The notes under the pieces are model-generated. The model did no database searches. It was not told the DNA's origin and saw nothing but the letters and a program-made list of their open reading frames with translations. A stretch of DNA of 64,000 nucleotides from positions 1,178,001 to 1,242,000 of the forward strand of contig NZ_CP051299.1 of the NCBI RefSeq assembly GCF_012530535.1, read 5' to 3'. Shown here piece by piece: positions 16,231 to 27,078 of this stretch (positions within the stretch are counted from its first letter, which is position 1; each line of letters starts with the position of its first letter). A program made the position numbers and the translations under genes. This DNA comes from Microcella flavibacter. Lineage in GTDB: Bacteria > Actinomycetota > Actinomycetes > Actinomycetales > Microbacteriaceae.

Positions 16231-18789
16231 ATGATCCCGCTGATGGAGCGCATGCCCGCACCGTACGAGGCCGGCGCGGCGTTCGACGCCATCGCCGGGT
16301 GGGCGGCCGAGGGCGGCAGGCCGCTGTACCCCGCGCAGGAGGAGGCGGTCTTCGAGCTCGTCGCCGGGGCGCACGTGGTGCTCGCGACGCCGACCGGCTC
16401 GGGCAAGAGCCTCGTCGCGGTCGCCGCGCACGCCGTCGCCCTCGCCGAGGGCCGCCGCAGCTACTACACGGCGCCGATCAAGGCCCTCGTGAGCGAGAAG
16501 TTCTTCCAGCTCGTCGAGGTCTTCGGCGCCGAGAACGTCGGCATGGTCACGGGCGACTCGGCGGTCAACGGGGATGCGCCGATCATCTGCTGCACGGCCG
16601 AGATCCTGGCGAACCTGGCGCTGCGCCACGGCGACGGGCTCGAGGTGGGCCTCGTCGTGATGGACGAGTTCCACTACTACGCCGACCCCGAGCGCGGGTG
16701 GGCCTGGCAGGTGCCGCTGCTGACGATGCCGAGCACGCAGTTCCTGCTGATGAGCGCCACGCTCGGCGACGTCTCGGCGATCGCCGAGGATCTGCACCGC
16801 CGCTCCGGCCGGCCGGTGAGCGAGGTCACGCACACCGAGCGCCCCATCCCGCTCACCTACGAGTACGTGCGCACGCCCGTGCACGAGACCGTGCAGAGGC
16901 TGCTCGACGAGCGGCAGGCGCCGGTCTACGTCGTGCACTTCAGTCAGGCCGCCGCCATGGAGCGCGCGCAGGCGCTGTCGAGCATCCGCATCGTCAGCCG
17001 TGAGCAGCGCGACGAGATCGCCGCCGCGATCGGCGACTTCCGCTTCACGACCGGTTTCGGCGCGACGCTCAGCCGGCTCGTGCGCGCGGGCATCGGCGTG
17101 CACCATGCCGGCATGCTGCCGAAGTACCGCCGCCTCGTCGAGGTGCTCGCCCAGCGCGGCCTGCTGCGGGTGATCTGCGGCACCGACACGCTCGGGGTCG
17201 GCATCAACGTGCCCATCCGCACGGTGCTCATCACGGCGCTGTCGAAGTACGACGGGGTGCGCACGCGGCAGCTCACGGCCCGCGAGTTCCACCAGGTCGC
17301 CGGCCGCGCGGGGCGCGCCGGCTACGACACCTCGGGGCTCGTCGTCGTGCAGGCGCCCGAGCACGAGATCGAGAACGCCCTCGCCACCACGAAGGCGGGG
17401 GACGACCCCAAGAAGAAGAAGAAGATCGTGCGCAAGGCGGCGCCCGCGGGCTTCGTCACGTGGAGCGAGACGAGCTTCGAGCGCCTCGTCGGCGGCGTGC
17501 CCGAGCCGCTCGAGAGCCGCATGCGCGTCTCGGCCGCCATGCTCATCAACATCATCGCCCGCGGCGGCGACGTCTTCGAGCACGCCCGCTCGCTGCTGAC
17601 CGACAACCACGAGCCCGCCGCGCAGCGCCGCGACCTCGTGCGCCGGGCGCTCTCGATCGCCAAGACGCTCGTCGCGGCCGGGGTGCTCGTCATCGACCGC
17701 GACGTGCCGGCCGGGCATCCGCCCCGCATCGCCCTCACCGTCGACCTGCAGCCGAACTTCGCGCTCAACCAGCCGCTGTCGCCCTTCGCGCTCGCCATGA
17801 TCGAGCTGCTCGACCCGGACGACGTCGAGGGCGCCTCGCGCGACGAGACCGGCGCGCACCGCGGCGGCATCGGCACCGGCCACTACGCGCTCGACGTCGT
17901 CAGCGTCATCGAGGCGACGCTCGACGACCCGCGGCCGGTGCTGAACCAGCAGGAGCACCGCGCCCGCGGCGAGGCGATCGGCGCGATGAAGGCCGAGGGC
18001 CTCGACTACGACCAGCGCATGGACGCGCTCGACGAGATCACCTACCCCCGGCCCCTCGCCGAGCTGCTCGAGCAGGCGTTCGAGACCTTCGCCTCCTCGC
18101 AGCCGTGGATCCGCGATGCGAGCCTGAGGCCCAAGTCGGTGGTGCGCGACATCTTCGAGCGGGCGATGACCTTCACCGAGTACGTCTCGCACTACGGCAT
18201 CGCGCGCTCCGAGGGCCTGCTGCTGCGCTACCTCAGCGACGCCGACCGGGCCATCCGCCAGACAGTGCCCGACGAGGCCAAGACCGAGGAGCTGCGCGAC
18301 CTCATCGCCTGGCTCTCGGAGCTCGTGCGCCAGGTCGACTCGAGCCTGCAGGACGAGTGGGAGCAGCTGTCGAACCCGACGACCGATCCCTCGGTGCCGG
18401 TGGTGCCGCCGCCTCCGCCCGACGTCACGACCAACCGCCGCGCCTTCGGGGTGCTCGTGCGCAACGAGCTGTTCCGCCGCGTGCAGCTCGCGGCGCTGCA
18501 GCGGGACGACGATCTCGTGGCCCTCGACCCCGATGCCGGCTGGCCCGAGGCCCTCGACGCCTACTACGACGAGCACGACGCGATCGGCACGGGCGGCGCG
18601 GCGCGCGCGGCGAGCATGGTGCAGATCGACGAGAGCCCGGTGGATGCTCCCGGCACGTGGGCGGTGCGGCAGGTCATCGAGGATCCCGCCGGCGATCGCG
18701 ACTGGGGCATCGAGGCGGTCGTCGACCTCGAGGAGAGCGCCGAGCAGGGCGTCGCGGTCGTGCGGGTGGCGGGGCTGCGACGGCTGTAG
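16231..18789 (+). CDS. DEAD/DEAH-box helicase with C-terminal DUF3516 domain
   Basis: This 852-residue superfamily 2 helicase of the Ski2-like actinobacterial type has Walker A ATPTGSGKS (about 54), Walker B VMDEFHYY (DEFH), SAT motif LLMSATLGD, and the second RecA-like domain with GVHHAGMLPKYR, TDTLGVGINVP and QVAGRAGRAGYD. A lysine run (DPKKKKK, about 391-397) precedes the long DUF3516 C-terminal region. It is expected to unwind RNA or DNA in an ATP-dependent way in the cytoplasm. ATG 16231 gives the usual N-terminus just ahead of the Q-motif-like PAQEEAVFEL. Confidence 0.85.
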   Translation: MIPLMERMPAPYEAGAAFDAIAGWAAEGGRPLYPAQEEAVFELVAGAHVVLATPTGSGKSLVAVAAHAVALAEGRRSYYTAPIKALVSEKFFQLVEVFGAENVGMVTGDSAVNGDAPIICCTAEILANLALRHGDGLEVGLVVMDEFHYYADPERGWAWQVPLLTMPSTQFLLMSATLGDVSAIAEDLHRRSGRPVSEVTHTERPIPLTYEYVRTPVHETVQRLLDERQAPVYVVHFSQAAAMERAQALSSIRIVSREQRDEIAAAIGDFRFTTGFGATLSRLVRAGIGVHHAGMLPKYRRLVEVLAQRGLLRVICGTDTLGVGINVPIRTVLITALSKYDGVRTRQLTAREFHQVAGRAGRAGYDTSGLVVVQAPEHEIENALATTKAGDDPKKKKKIVRKAAPAGFVTWSETSFERLVGGVPEPLESRMRVSAAMLINIIARGGDVFEHARSLLTDNHEPAAQRRDLVRRALSIAKTLVAAGVLVIDRDVPAGHPPRIALTVDLQPNFALNQPLSPFALAMIELLDPDDVEGASRDETGAHRGGIGTGHYALDVVSVIEATLDDPRPVLNQQEHRARGEAIGAMKAEGLDYDQRMDALDEITYPRPLAELLEQAFETFASSQPWIRDASLRPKSVVRDIFERAMTFTEYVSHYGIARSEGLLLRYLSDADRAIRQTVPDEAKTEELRDLIAWLSELVRQVDSSLQDEWEQLSNPTTDPSVPVVPPPPPDVTTNRRAFGVLVRNELFRRVQLAALQRDDDLVALDPDAGWPEALDAYYDEHDAIGTGGAARAASMVQIDESPVDAPGTWAVRQVIEDPAGDRDWGIEAVVDLEESAEQGVAVVRVAGLRRL

Positions 18790-18829
18790 GCGGGGTGCGC
18801 GCGGGAGCGCGGGCTCGCGGCGTCCGGCG

Positions 18830-19141
18830 TCAGCCGGCGTCGGCCCCGAGGCGCCCGAGCATGCGCCACACCGTGGGCGTGAGCGCGGGGTGGTCGAGCG
18901 CGATCTGGCGCAGCACGCGGTAGTCGCGGGCGGGGGTCGGCGTGCGCTCGCCGTCCTCGCGGATGCGCTCGGCGCGGAGCATCCACACCACCAGCTCGTC
19001 GACGGTCGGCAGCTCCTCCATGAAGTCCCACGGGTCCTGCCCCTCGCGCAGGCGCTCGTGCACGACGGTCTGCAGCTCGTCGTGCGCCTCCGCGCGCAGC
19101 AGCTCGAGGCTCGCGCCGGGACGACGGGGGAGAGAGGTCAC
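18830..19141 (-). CDS. Conserved small protein of unknown function (103 aa)
   Basis: The product MTSLPRRPGASLELLRAEAHDEL... is a helical soluble protein with a PTVDELVVWMLRAERIRED core. I do not recognise a named domain. The GTG start (19141) lies at the edge of a perfect hairpin, with GGAGG directly against the start codon, an unusually tight arrangement that suggests either structured translation control or a leaderless start. It is the last gene in a leftward group after the DUF2510 gene at 19195. Confidence 0.65.
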   Translation of the reverse strand: MTSLPRRPGASLELLRAEAHDELQTVVHERLREGQDPWDFMEELPTVDELVVWMLRAERIREDGERTPTPARDYRVLRQIALDHPALTPTVWRMLGRLGADAG

Positions 19142-19169
19142 CCTCCGAGCCTACGAGAGGCTCGGAGGG
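19141..19169 (-). terminator. Perfect 11-bp hairpin between the DUF2510 gene and the 103-aa gene
   Basis: CCCTCCGAGCC (19141-19151), a 7-nt loop and GGCTCGGAGGG (19159-19169) are exactly complementary. It lies 25 nt after the DUF2510 stop and includes the first base of the next start codon. It may terminate the upstream transcript or hide the GGAGG of the downstream gene. Confidence 0.6.
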
Positions 19170-19194
19170 TGGCGTCTGAACCCGGGGGGCGGGC

Positions 19195-20118
19195 TCAGAC
19201 GATGAGGGCGACCACCGCGGCGAGGGCGGCGGGCGCGAGCAGGAGGCCGAGGGCGAGCACCGCGACCTGCACGGCGATCCAGACGATGAGCGGCGCCCAG
19301 GCCGCGCGGCGGACGCGCGCGAGCAGCGCGGCGCGCACGAGCAGGTACAGCGGCGGCGCGACGAGCGCGAGGCCCCACGGCGCAACCCGCAGATGCCCGT
19401 CCTCCCCGAGCTGGCGCGCGTCGACGTCGGCGAGACCGGTGCAGCAGATGAGCGGCAGCAGCAGCGCGAGCACGACCGTCCAGCCGGGCGCGTCCACCGG
19501 GTACTGCGTGGCCATCGCCACCGCCAGCAGCAGGTGCACGGCGGGCATCGCGGTCATGATCCAGACCGCGCTGGTGTGCACCCGCGCGGCCGGTCGGGCG
19601 ACGGGATGCACGGCCGGCGCCGCGAGGGGCCCGAGCTCGTCGAGCGCCGTCACGACCGCTCGGGTCCCCTCGGCCTCGGCCGGGTCGGCCGACGCGATCG
19701 TCCGGCGCCGGATCGGCGCGGGCCGGATCGCGGTGGCCCCCGTCGCCCCGCTCGCCGGCGTCACCGCGGCGGGGGAGAAGACCGTCGCGGAGGCCACCGA
19801 GGGCAGCGCGTCCCACGGGCTCGCCGCGGGCGAGCCGGCGTGCAGCGTCATGGCGAGGGCGGCGAGCGCGGAGTCGTGCGCGGTCGGCGCGAGCGGGGTG
19901 CCGGCGACGGTGCCGCCGCTCGCGGTCGTCGCCGCGTCCTCCGCCGCGCTGGCCGCCGCGCTCGACGTCGATGCGCCGCTCGCGGGCGAGCCGAACGACA
20001 GCGGAGCGGTGTACTCCGTCCAGATCTCGCCGTTCCACCAGCGCCGGGTCGTGCCCGCGTCGCCGAGCGGGTCGGGGTACCAGCCCGCCGGTACCCGCGT
20101 CGTCGTCGTCATGCTCAT
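19195..20118 (-). CDS. DUF2510 membrane protein (paralogue 2, no extracytoplasmic domain)
   Basis: The 307-residue protein has the DUF2510 motif VPAGWYPDPLGDAGTTRRWW near its start, an Ala/Ser/Thr-rich linker and four membrane segments at the C-terminus. It stops right after the last helix, so it lacks the extracytoplasmic tail of its paralogues. The shared core DARQLGEDGHLR then GLALVAPPLYLLVRAALL matches them. GGGGGA precedes ATG 20118, with ATG 20112 possible. Its leader resembles that of the next DUF2510 gene upstream. Function unknown. Confidence 0.8.
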   Translation of the reverse strand: MSMTTTTRVPAGWYPDPLGDAGTTRRWWNGEIWTEYTAPLSFGSPASGASTSSAAASAAEDAATTASGGTVAGTPLAPTAHDSALAALAMTLHAGSPAASPWDALPSVASATVFSPAAVTPASGATGATAIRPAPIRRRTIASADPAEAEGTRAVVTALDELGPLAAPAVHPVARPAARVHTSAVWIMTAMPAVHLLLAVAMATQYPVDAPGWTVVLALLLPLICCTGLADVDARQLGEDGHLRVAPWGLALVAPPLYLLVRAALLARVRRAAWAPLIVWIAVQVAVLALGLLLAPAALAAVVALIV

Positions 20119-20229
20119 TCGATCCCCCGATCGATCCGACCCCCCGGTCGGTACTCCGCGCGGCACCCGCTGCCGTGCGGTCCGCCGCCTCCGCCGGTCG
20201 GCGGGGGCGAGCCGATGGTGCGTATCCGG

Positions 20230-21891
20230 TTATCCGCCGAGCGTGTAGACGCCCCAGTCGTCGACCTGCCAGGCGATCCAGCCGTTGCTGCGCTGGAGGC
20301 TCGCGGTGACCACGACGGTGGTGCCGTCGCTCGACTCGGCGGGGCAGCGGAACTGCTGGCCGATGAAGAGCGGCGGGGTGTCGGGGCACGTCACGTCGAG
20401 GCTCGAGCCGATGCTGCGGGCGTTGAGCTCGATGCTGTTGGAGGCCTCGGCCGCGAACAGCTGCGGCACGGCACCGATGATGAGGCCGGGCACGGCGATG
20501 ACCGCGCCCGCCTGCAGTCCGCCGAGCAGCAGGAAGACCGCGACGGGCCCGAATCCCGCGCCGGAGAAGCGGCTGAGGCGCACGGCGCGCGCCGTGAGGT
20601 AGACGGGCGGGCCGAGGAGCGCCCAGAGCCCGCTCGCCGGGCGGTCGACGCCGCGCCGGCGCAGGCCCCGCGCATCGATGAGGGCGAGCACGATGACGAT
20701 CGGGTACGGGGCGAGCCACAGGATCGCGATGATCGGCACGCTCTGGCCCCCGGTGAAGGCGGCGACGACGAGCAGGCTCAGCAGCAGTTGCAGCATCGGC
20801 AGGAGGGCGATCGCCCAGGCCGAGACCGTGTGCAGCGCGGGAGCCGTCGCGGCGGTGCCGGCGCTCATCGAGGCCCCTCCGCCCCGGCGCCGCGTCGCGG
20901 CGACGGGCGTCTCGGTGACGGGGGGAGCGTAGGTGGGAGCACCCGGCGCGGAGCCGAAGCCCGCGGCGGAGCCGTAGCCCGGGGTCGAGCCGTAGCCCGC
21001 CGCCGAGCCGTACCCGGCAGGCGAGCCGTACTGCGGTGCGAATCCCGGCTGCGGCGCGAACCCGGGCTGGGGCGCGTAGCCCTGGCCGGCGGCCTGCTGC
21101 GGCGCGTAGCCCGGGGTCTGCCCGGGCGCCCCGTACGCGGGAGCCGAGCCGAACGGGGCGGAGGTGCCGGGCGCGGCGCCCGCCGCATCGGTGGTCCAGC
21201 CGCCGTAGTCGGGGTTCATGCCGAAGGGCGCGCCGCCGACGGGGGCCGAGGGATGCGCGGCCGAGGCGTGCGAAGCGGAGGGCTGCGCGGCCGAGGGGTA
21301 CCCGGCGGAGTAGGCCGCCGGCGCCGAGGCGGCGGGCACGGGCCCGGGCACGCTGCCGGCGGGCTGCTCGTGGTCGTGCGTGGCCGTCGCGGCGGGCTGC
21401 GTCGCGGCGGCGGCGGGCTGCTGCCACGCCGGGATGTCCTGCGCCGCGGTCGACGAGGCGGGCCCGGCTGCGGGCTCGGCGGCGGGCGCCGCGGTGTAGC
21501 TCGGCACGGCGGCGGGCGCGGCCGGCGGCGGGGTGGTCGGCACGGAGGCGTGCAGGGGCGGGACGTCGGCGGCGGCCGCGGCCGCCTGCATCACGTCCGG
21601 CTCGATGAGCAGGGGGACGGGGTTCGTGCGCGGCGGCTCGAGCTCGCGCAGCACCTGCGCGCTCGGCTGCTCGACGACGACGCCGCTCGTGCCGATCGGG
21701 TCGACCTCGTCGCGCTCGGGCAGCTCGTCGTCGGCGAAGGTCGTCGTCGCGGCGGCCTGGGGCACCACGGGCTGCCGGGCGTCGGAGACGTGCTCGGTCC
21801 ACGCGTGGTTGTCCCACCAGCGCAGCTGGGGGAGGCCGAGAGGGTCCGGGTACCACCCGGCCGGCACTCGCCCGTACTCGTCGTCGCTCAC
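20230..21891 (-). CDS. DUF2510 membrane protein with long Pro/Ala/Gly/Tyr-rich linker (paralogue 3)
   Basis: This 553-residue protein starts VSDDEYGRVPAGWYPDPLG (DUF2510). About 320 residues of low-complexity linker follow, including Y-G-S-A/T-x-G repeats and two FAPQPG units. Four membrane helices come next, then an extracytoplasmic tail with a Cys pair (VTCPDTPPLFIGQQFRC) resembling DUF4333. The core DARGLRRRGVDR then GLWALLGPPVYLTARAV matches the other two paralogues. GTG 21891 follows CGGGGGATCG, nearly the same leader as the neighbouring paralogue. The linker could span the cytoplasm and gather partners, but this is inference. Confidence 0.8.
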   Translation of the reverse strand: MSDDEYGRVPAGWYPDPLGLPQLRWWDNHAWTEHVSDARQPVVPQAAATTTFADDELPERDEVDPIGTSGVVVEQPSAQVLRELEPPRTNPVPLLIEPDVMQAAAAAADVPPLHASVPTTPPPAAPAAVPSYTAAPAAEPAAGPASSTAAQDIPAWQQPAAAATQPAATATHDHEQPAGSVPGPVPAASAPAAYSAGYPSAAQPSASHASAAHPSAPVGGAPFGMNPDYGGWTTDAAGAAPGTSAPFGSAPAYGAPGQTPGYAPQQAAGQGYAPQPGFAPQPGFAPQYGSPAGYGSAAGYGSTPGYGSAAGFGSAPGAPTYAPPVTETPVAATRRRGGGASMSAGTAATAPALHTVSAWAIALLPMLQLLLSLLVVAAFTGGQSVPIIAILWLAPYPIVIVLALIDARGLRRRGVDRPASGLWALLGPPVYLTARAVRLSRFSGAGFGPVAVFLLLGGLQAGAVIAVPGLIIGAVPQLFAAEASNSIELNARSIGSSLDVTCPDTPPLFIGQQFRCPAESSDGTTVVVTASLQRSNGWIAWQVDDWGVYTLGG

Positions 21892-22116
21892 GCTATCGAT
21901 CCCCCGATCAGTGCCGCGCACCCGTGGCGCGACTGCCGCCAGCTTACGGACGGCCGGCGGGCAGGGGGAGTGCCCGCACGCCCCCAGTCCGGGTGGCGAG
22001 CATGCGCATTCCGAACAGCGCATGCGCCGCTGTGTGCGGCGCCTCAGGCCCCTCCGGGGGCCGCTGCGCCGCGCGCTCCGAGCCTCGTCGCGAGCGCTCG
22101 CTCGTACACTCGCAGC

Positions 22117-23538
22117 ATGGGACGAGGGGGGCGGCGCGCGGGGCTGCTGCGCCACCCGTTCGACAGTCCTCCCGCGCTCGCCGCGCTGGCCGCCGCCATG
22201 GAGGCGCACGACCCCGGGGCCGATCTCGTCTGGCTCGACTCGGGCGCCGCGGCCGAGGCCGGGCGCTCCCTGCTCGCCACCGGCTCCCGCGTCGCCCTCG
22301 AGCCCGGGCTGCCGGTGCTGCCGCAGCTGCGCGCCGCCCTCGCCTCGATGCCGGCGCTCGAGCCCGCCGCGGCGGACGACGTCGTGCCGCTGGGCCTCAT
22401 CGGCTGGTTCGGGTACGAGCTCGCCGAGGAGACCATGGGGATGCCCGTCGCCGACGCTCCGGCCCACCACCGGGCGGCCTGGCTCGCCGTCGACCGCGGC
22501 GTGCTGCTCGATCACGCGAGCGGCACGGCCGAGCTCGTGGCGCTGGATCCGGCGGGCACGGGCGTCTGGAGCGCCGAGCTCGACGACTGGCGGCAGGGGG
22601 TGCTCGCGATCGTGGCGGGCCTGCGCGGGGCATCCCGCGACGACGGCACTGACGCCCCGGCGACCGCCGGCCACGCTTCGGCGAGCGCCGGCGAGCCGCG
22701 CCCCCGGCGGCGCGACGACGACGCGCGCTACGCCGCGCTCGTCGAGCGCTGCCAGGCGGCGATCCGCGACGGCGAGGCCTACCAGCTGTGCCTCACGACC
22801 TCGGTGCAGGTCGACGCCCCCGGTCTCGACCCGCTCGCCCTGCACGCCCGCCTGCGCGCCGGCAGTCCCGCGCACCACGGCGCCGTCATCCGCATCGGCG
22901 GCACCGCGCTCGTCAGCGCGAGCCCCGAGACCTTCCTGCGCGTGGAGCGCGACGAGCGGGGCACCATCGTGCGCACGCGCCCGATCAAGGGCACGCGACC
23001 GCGGGGGGCGGATGCCGCTGCCGATGCCGCCCTCATCGCCGAGCTCGCCGCGAGCGAGAAGGAGCGCGCCGAGAACCTCATGATCGTCGACCTCATGCGC
23101 AACGACCTCTCGCGCGTGAGCGAGCTCGGCACGGTGACCGTCACCGGGCTGCTCGAGGTGGAGACCTACGCGCACGTGCACCAGCTCGTCTCGACGGTCG
23201 AGGGCAGGCTGCGACCGGGTCTCGACGCGCTCGACGCGGTGGCCGCCTGCTTCCCGGCCGGGTCGATGACGGGGGCGCCGAAGCGCCGCGCGATGCAGCT
23301 GCTCGCCGAGCTCGAGGGGGCCCCGCGCGGCGTCTACTCGGGATGCATGGGGTATGTCGCCGCCGACGGCGCGGCCGATCTCGCGATGGTCATCCGCAGC
23401 GCCGTCCTCGAGGGCGGCACGGCGACCGTCGGAGCCGGCGGCGGCATCACGGCGCTCAGCGTCCCCGCCGAGGAGGTCGCCGAGATGCGGCTCAAGGCCG
23501 CCGCGATCCTCGCCGCGCTCGCGGTCGAGCGCGCCTGA
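22117..23538 (+). CDS. pabB: Aminodeoxychorismate synthase component I / anthranilate synthase I family
   Basis: The 473-residue protein belongs to the chorismate-using enzyme family. Motifs are [36 protein letters not shown] and GVYSGCMGY, with all the active-site segments in order. The N-terminal region is short and diverged, and there is no trp gene nearby, so PabB (folate pathway, with glutaminase PabA) is more likely than TrpE. No pabA or pabC is adjacent. The start at ATG 22117 is 6 nt after TACACT, a leaderless pattern. It is followed 88 nt later by leuS. Confidence 0.8.
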   Translation: MGRGGRRAGLLRHPFDSPPALAALAAAMEAHDPGADLVWLDSGAAAEAGRSLLATGSRVALEPGLPVLPQLRAALASMPALEPAAADDVVPLGLIGWFGYELAEETMGMPVADAPAHHRAAWLAVDRGVLLDHASGTAELVALDPAGTGVWSAELDDWRQGVLAIVAGLRGASRDDGTDAPATAGHASASAGEPRPRRRDDDARYAALVERCQAAIRDGEAYQLCLTTSVQVDAPGLDPLALHARLRAGSPAHHGAVIRIGGTALVSASPETFLRVERDERGTIVRTRPIKGTRPRGADAAADAALIAELAASEKERAENLMIVDLMRNDLSRVSELGTVTVTGLLEVETYAHVHQLVSTVEGRLRPGLDALDAVAACFPAGSMTGAPKRRAMQLLAELEGAPRGVYSGCMGYVAADGAADLAMVIRSAVLEGGTATVGAGGGITALSVPAEEVAEMRLKAAAILAALAVERA

Positions 23539-23626
23539 GCGCCGCCGGGCCGCGGGTACGATGACAGACGGCGCGCTCGCGCCGCATCCCCGCTGCCCCA
23601 CCCGCCTTTTCTGCGAGAGACCTTCC

Positions 23627-26212
<2,586 letters not shown>

Positions 26213-26220
26213 CCGCTCCC

Positions 26221-26249
26221 CGGCCCCGGCGTCCTGCGCGCCGGGGCCG
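26221..26249 (+). terminator. leuS terminator hairpin
   Basis: CGGCCCCGGCG (26221-26231), loop TCCTGCG and CGCCGGGGCCG (26239-26249) make a perfect 11-bp stem eight bases after the leuS stop. Confidence 0.8.
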
Positions 26250-26310
26250 CGCCGCGCCCGCCTAGGGTCTCCGCACGCGGGGGCGGCCCTCGCGGGATGA
26301 CGGGGGCGGC

Positions 26311-27078
26311 ATGGCGGCGCGCGACGACGAGGTGCTCGCCCCTCCGTCCTCCGGCCGGCTCAGGGGTGCGGGGGCGTCGCCGTCCGCGCCCGAGCCCCTG
26401 CCGGTGCGCGCTCCCCGCCGGTCCGCGCGCGTGCGCGCCGCGATCGGCGGCGTCCTGCTCCTGGGCCTCCTCGGGCTCGCGACCGCGGTCGTCGGGGCGA
26501 TCGTCACCCCGGGCGGCACGGCCACCACCGTCGCCGCGGGCGGCACCGCGCCCGAGCCCGCGTCCTCCGCCTCCGGCGAGGGTGCGGCGCCGGGCGGCGC
26601 CGACCCGGAGTCGGCGGGGCAGGCCGCGGCCGTCATCGTGCACGTGCTGGGCGCCGTGCGCGCGCCCGGCATCGTCGAGCTGCGCCCCGGCGACCGCGTC
26701 GTCGACGCCATCGCGGCGGCCGGCGGCACCAGCGACGACGCCGATCTCGCCGGCGTCAACCTCGCCCGCCTCCTCGCCGACGGCGAGCAGCTGCGGGTGC
26801 CGCGGGCGGGCGAGGTCGTCGCGCCGCCGCCCGCACCGGGGGCGGCCGCCGCGGGCGGTACCCCCGCGGCCGGGAGCGCGGCGGCCGGGCTCGTCAACAT
26901 CAACACCGCCGACGCCGCGGCTCTCGAGGCACTGCCCGGCGTCGGCCCGGCCCTGGCGGCCCGCATCGTCGCCTGGCGGGAGGAGAACGGCCCCTTCCGC
27001 GCGGTGGACGAGCTGCTCGCCGTCTCGGGCATCGGCGAGCGCACGCTCGACGGCATGCGCGACCAGGTGGCGCTGTGA
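26311..27078 (+). CDS. comEA: ComEA-type helix-hairpin-helix DNA-binding protein
   Basis: The 255-residue protein has an N-terminal cytoplasmic stretch, one membrane anchor (AAIGGVLLLGLLGLATAVVGAIV, about 46-68), an SLBB domain (VHVLGAVRAPGIVELRPGDR) and a C-terminal double helix-hairpin-helix (LVNINTADAAALEALPGVGP, FRAVDELLAVSGIGERTLDG). ComEA binds double-stranded DNA outside the membrane for uptake. TAGGGT (26262-26267) may be the -10. It overlaps comEC by 4 nt. No pilus assembly genes are in the window, so actual competence is unproven. Confidence 0.9.
   Translation: MAARDDEVLAPPSSGRLRGAGASPSAPEPLPVRAPRRSARVRAAIGGVLLLGLLGLATAVVGAIVTPGGTATTVAAGGTAPEPASSASGEGAAPGGADPESAGQAAAVIVHVLGAVRAPGIVELRPGDRVVDAIAAAGGTSDDADLAGVNLARLLADGEQLRVPRAGEVVAPPPAPGAAAAGGTPAAGSAAAGLVNINTADAAALEALPGVGPALAARIVAWREENGPFRAVDELLAVSGIGERTLDGMRDQVAL

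Noticed and set aside
19393-22116. Open frame upstream of and in frame with pabB
   Set aside because: It is antisense to two DUF2510 genes and has no protein-like composition. pabB starts at 22117.
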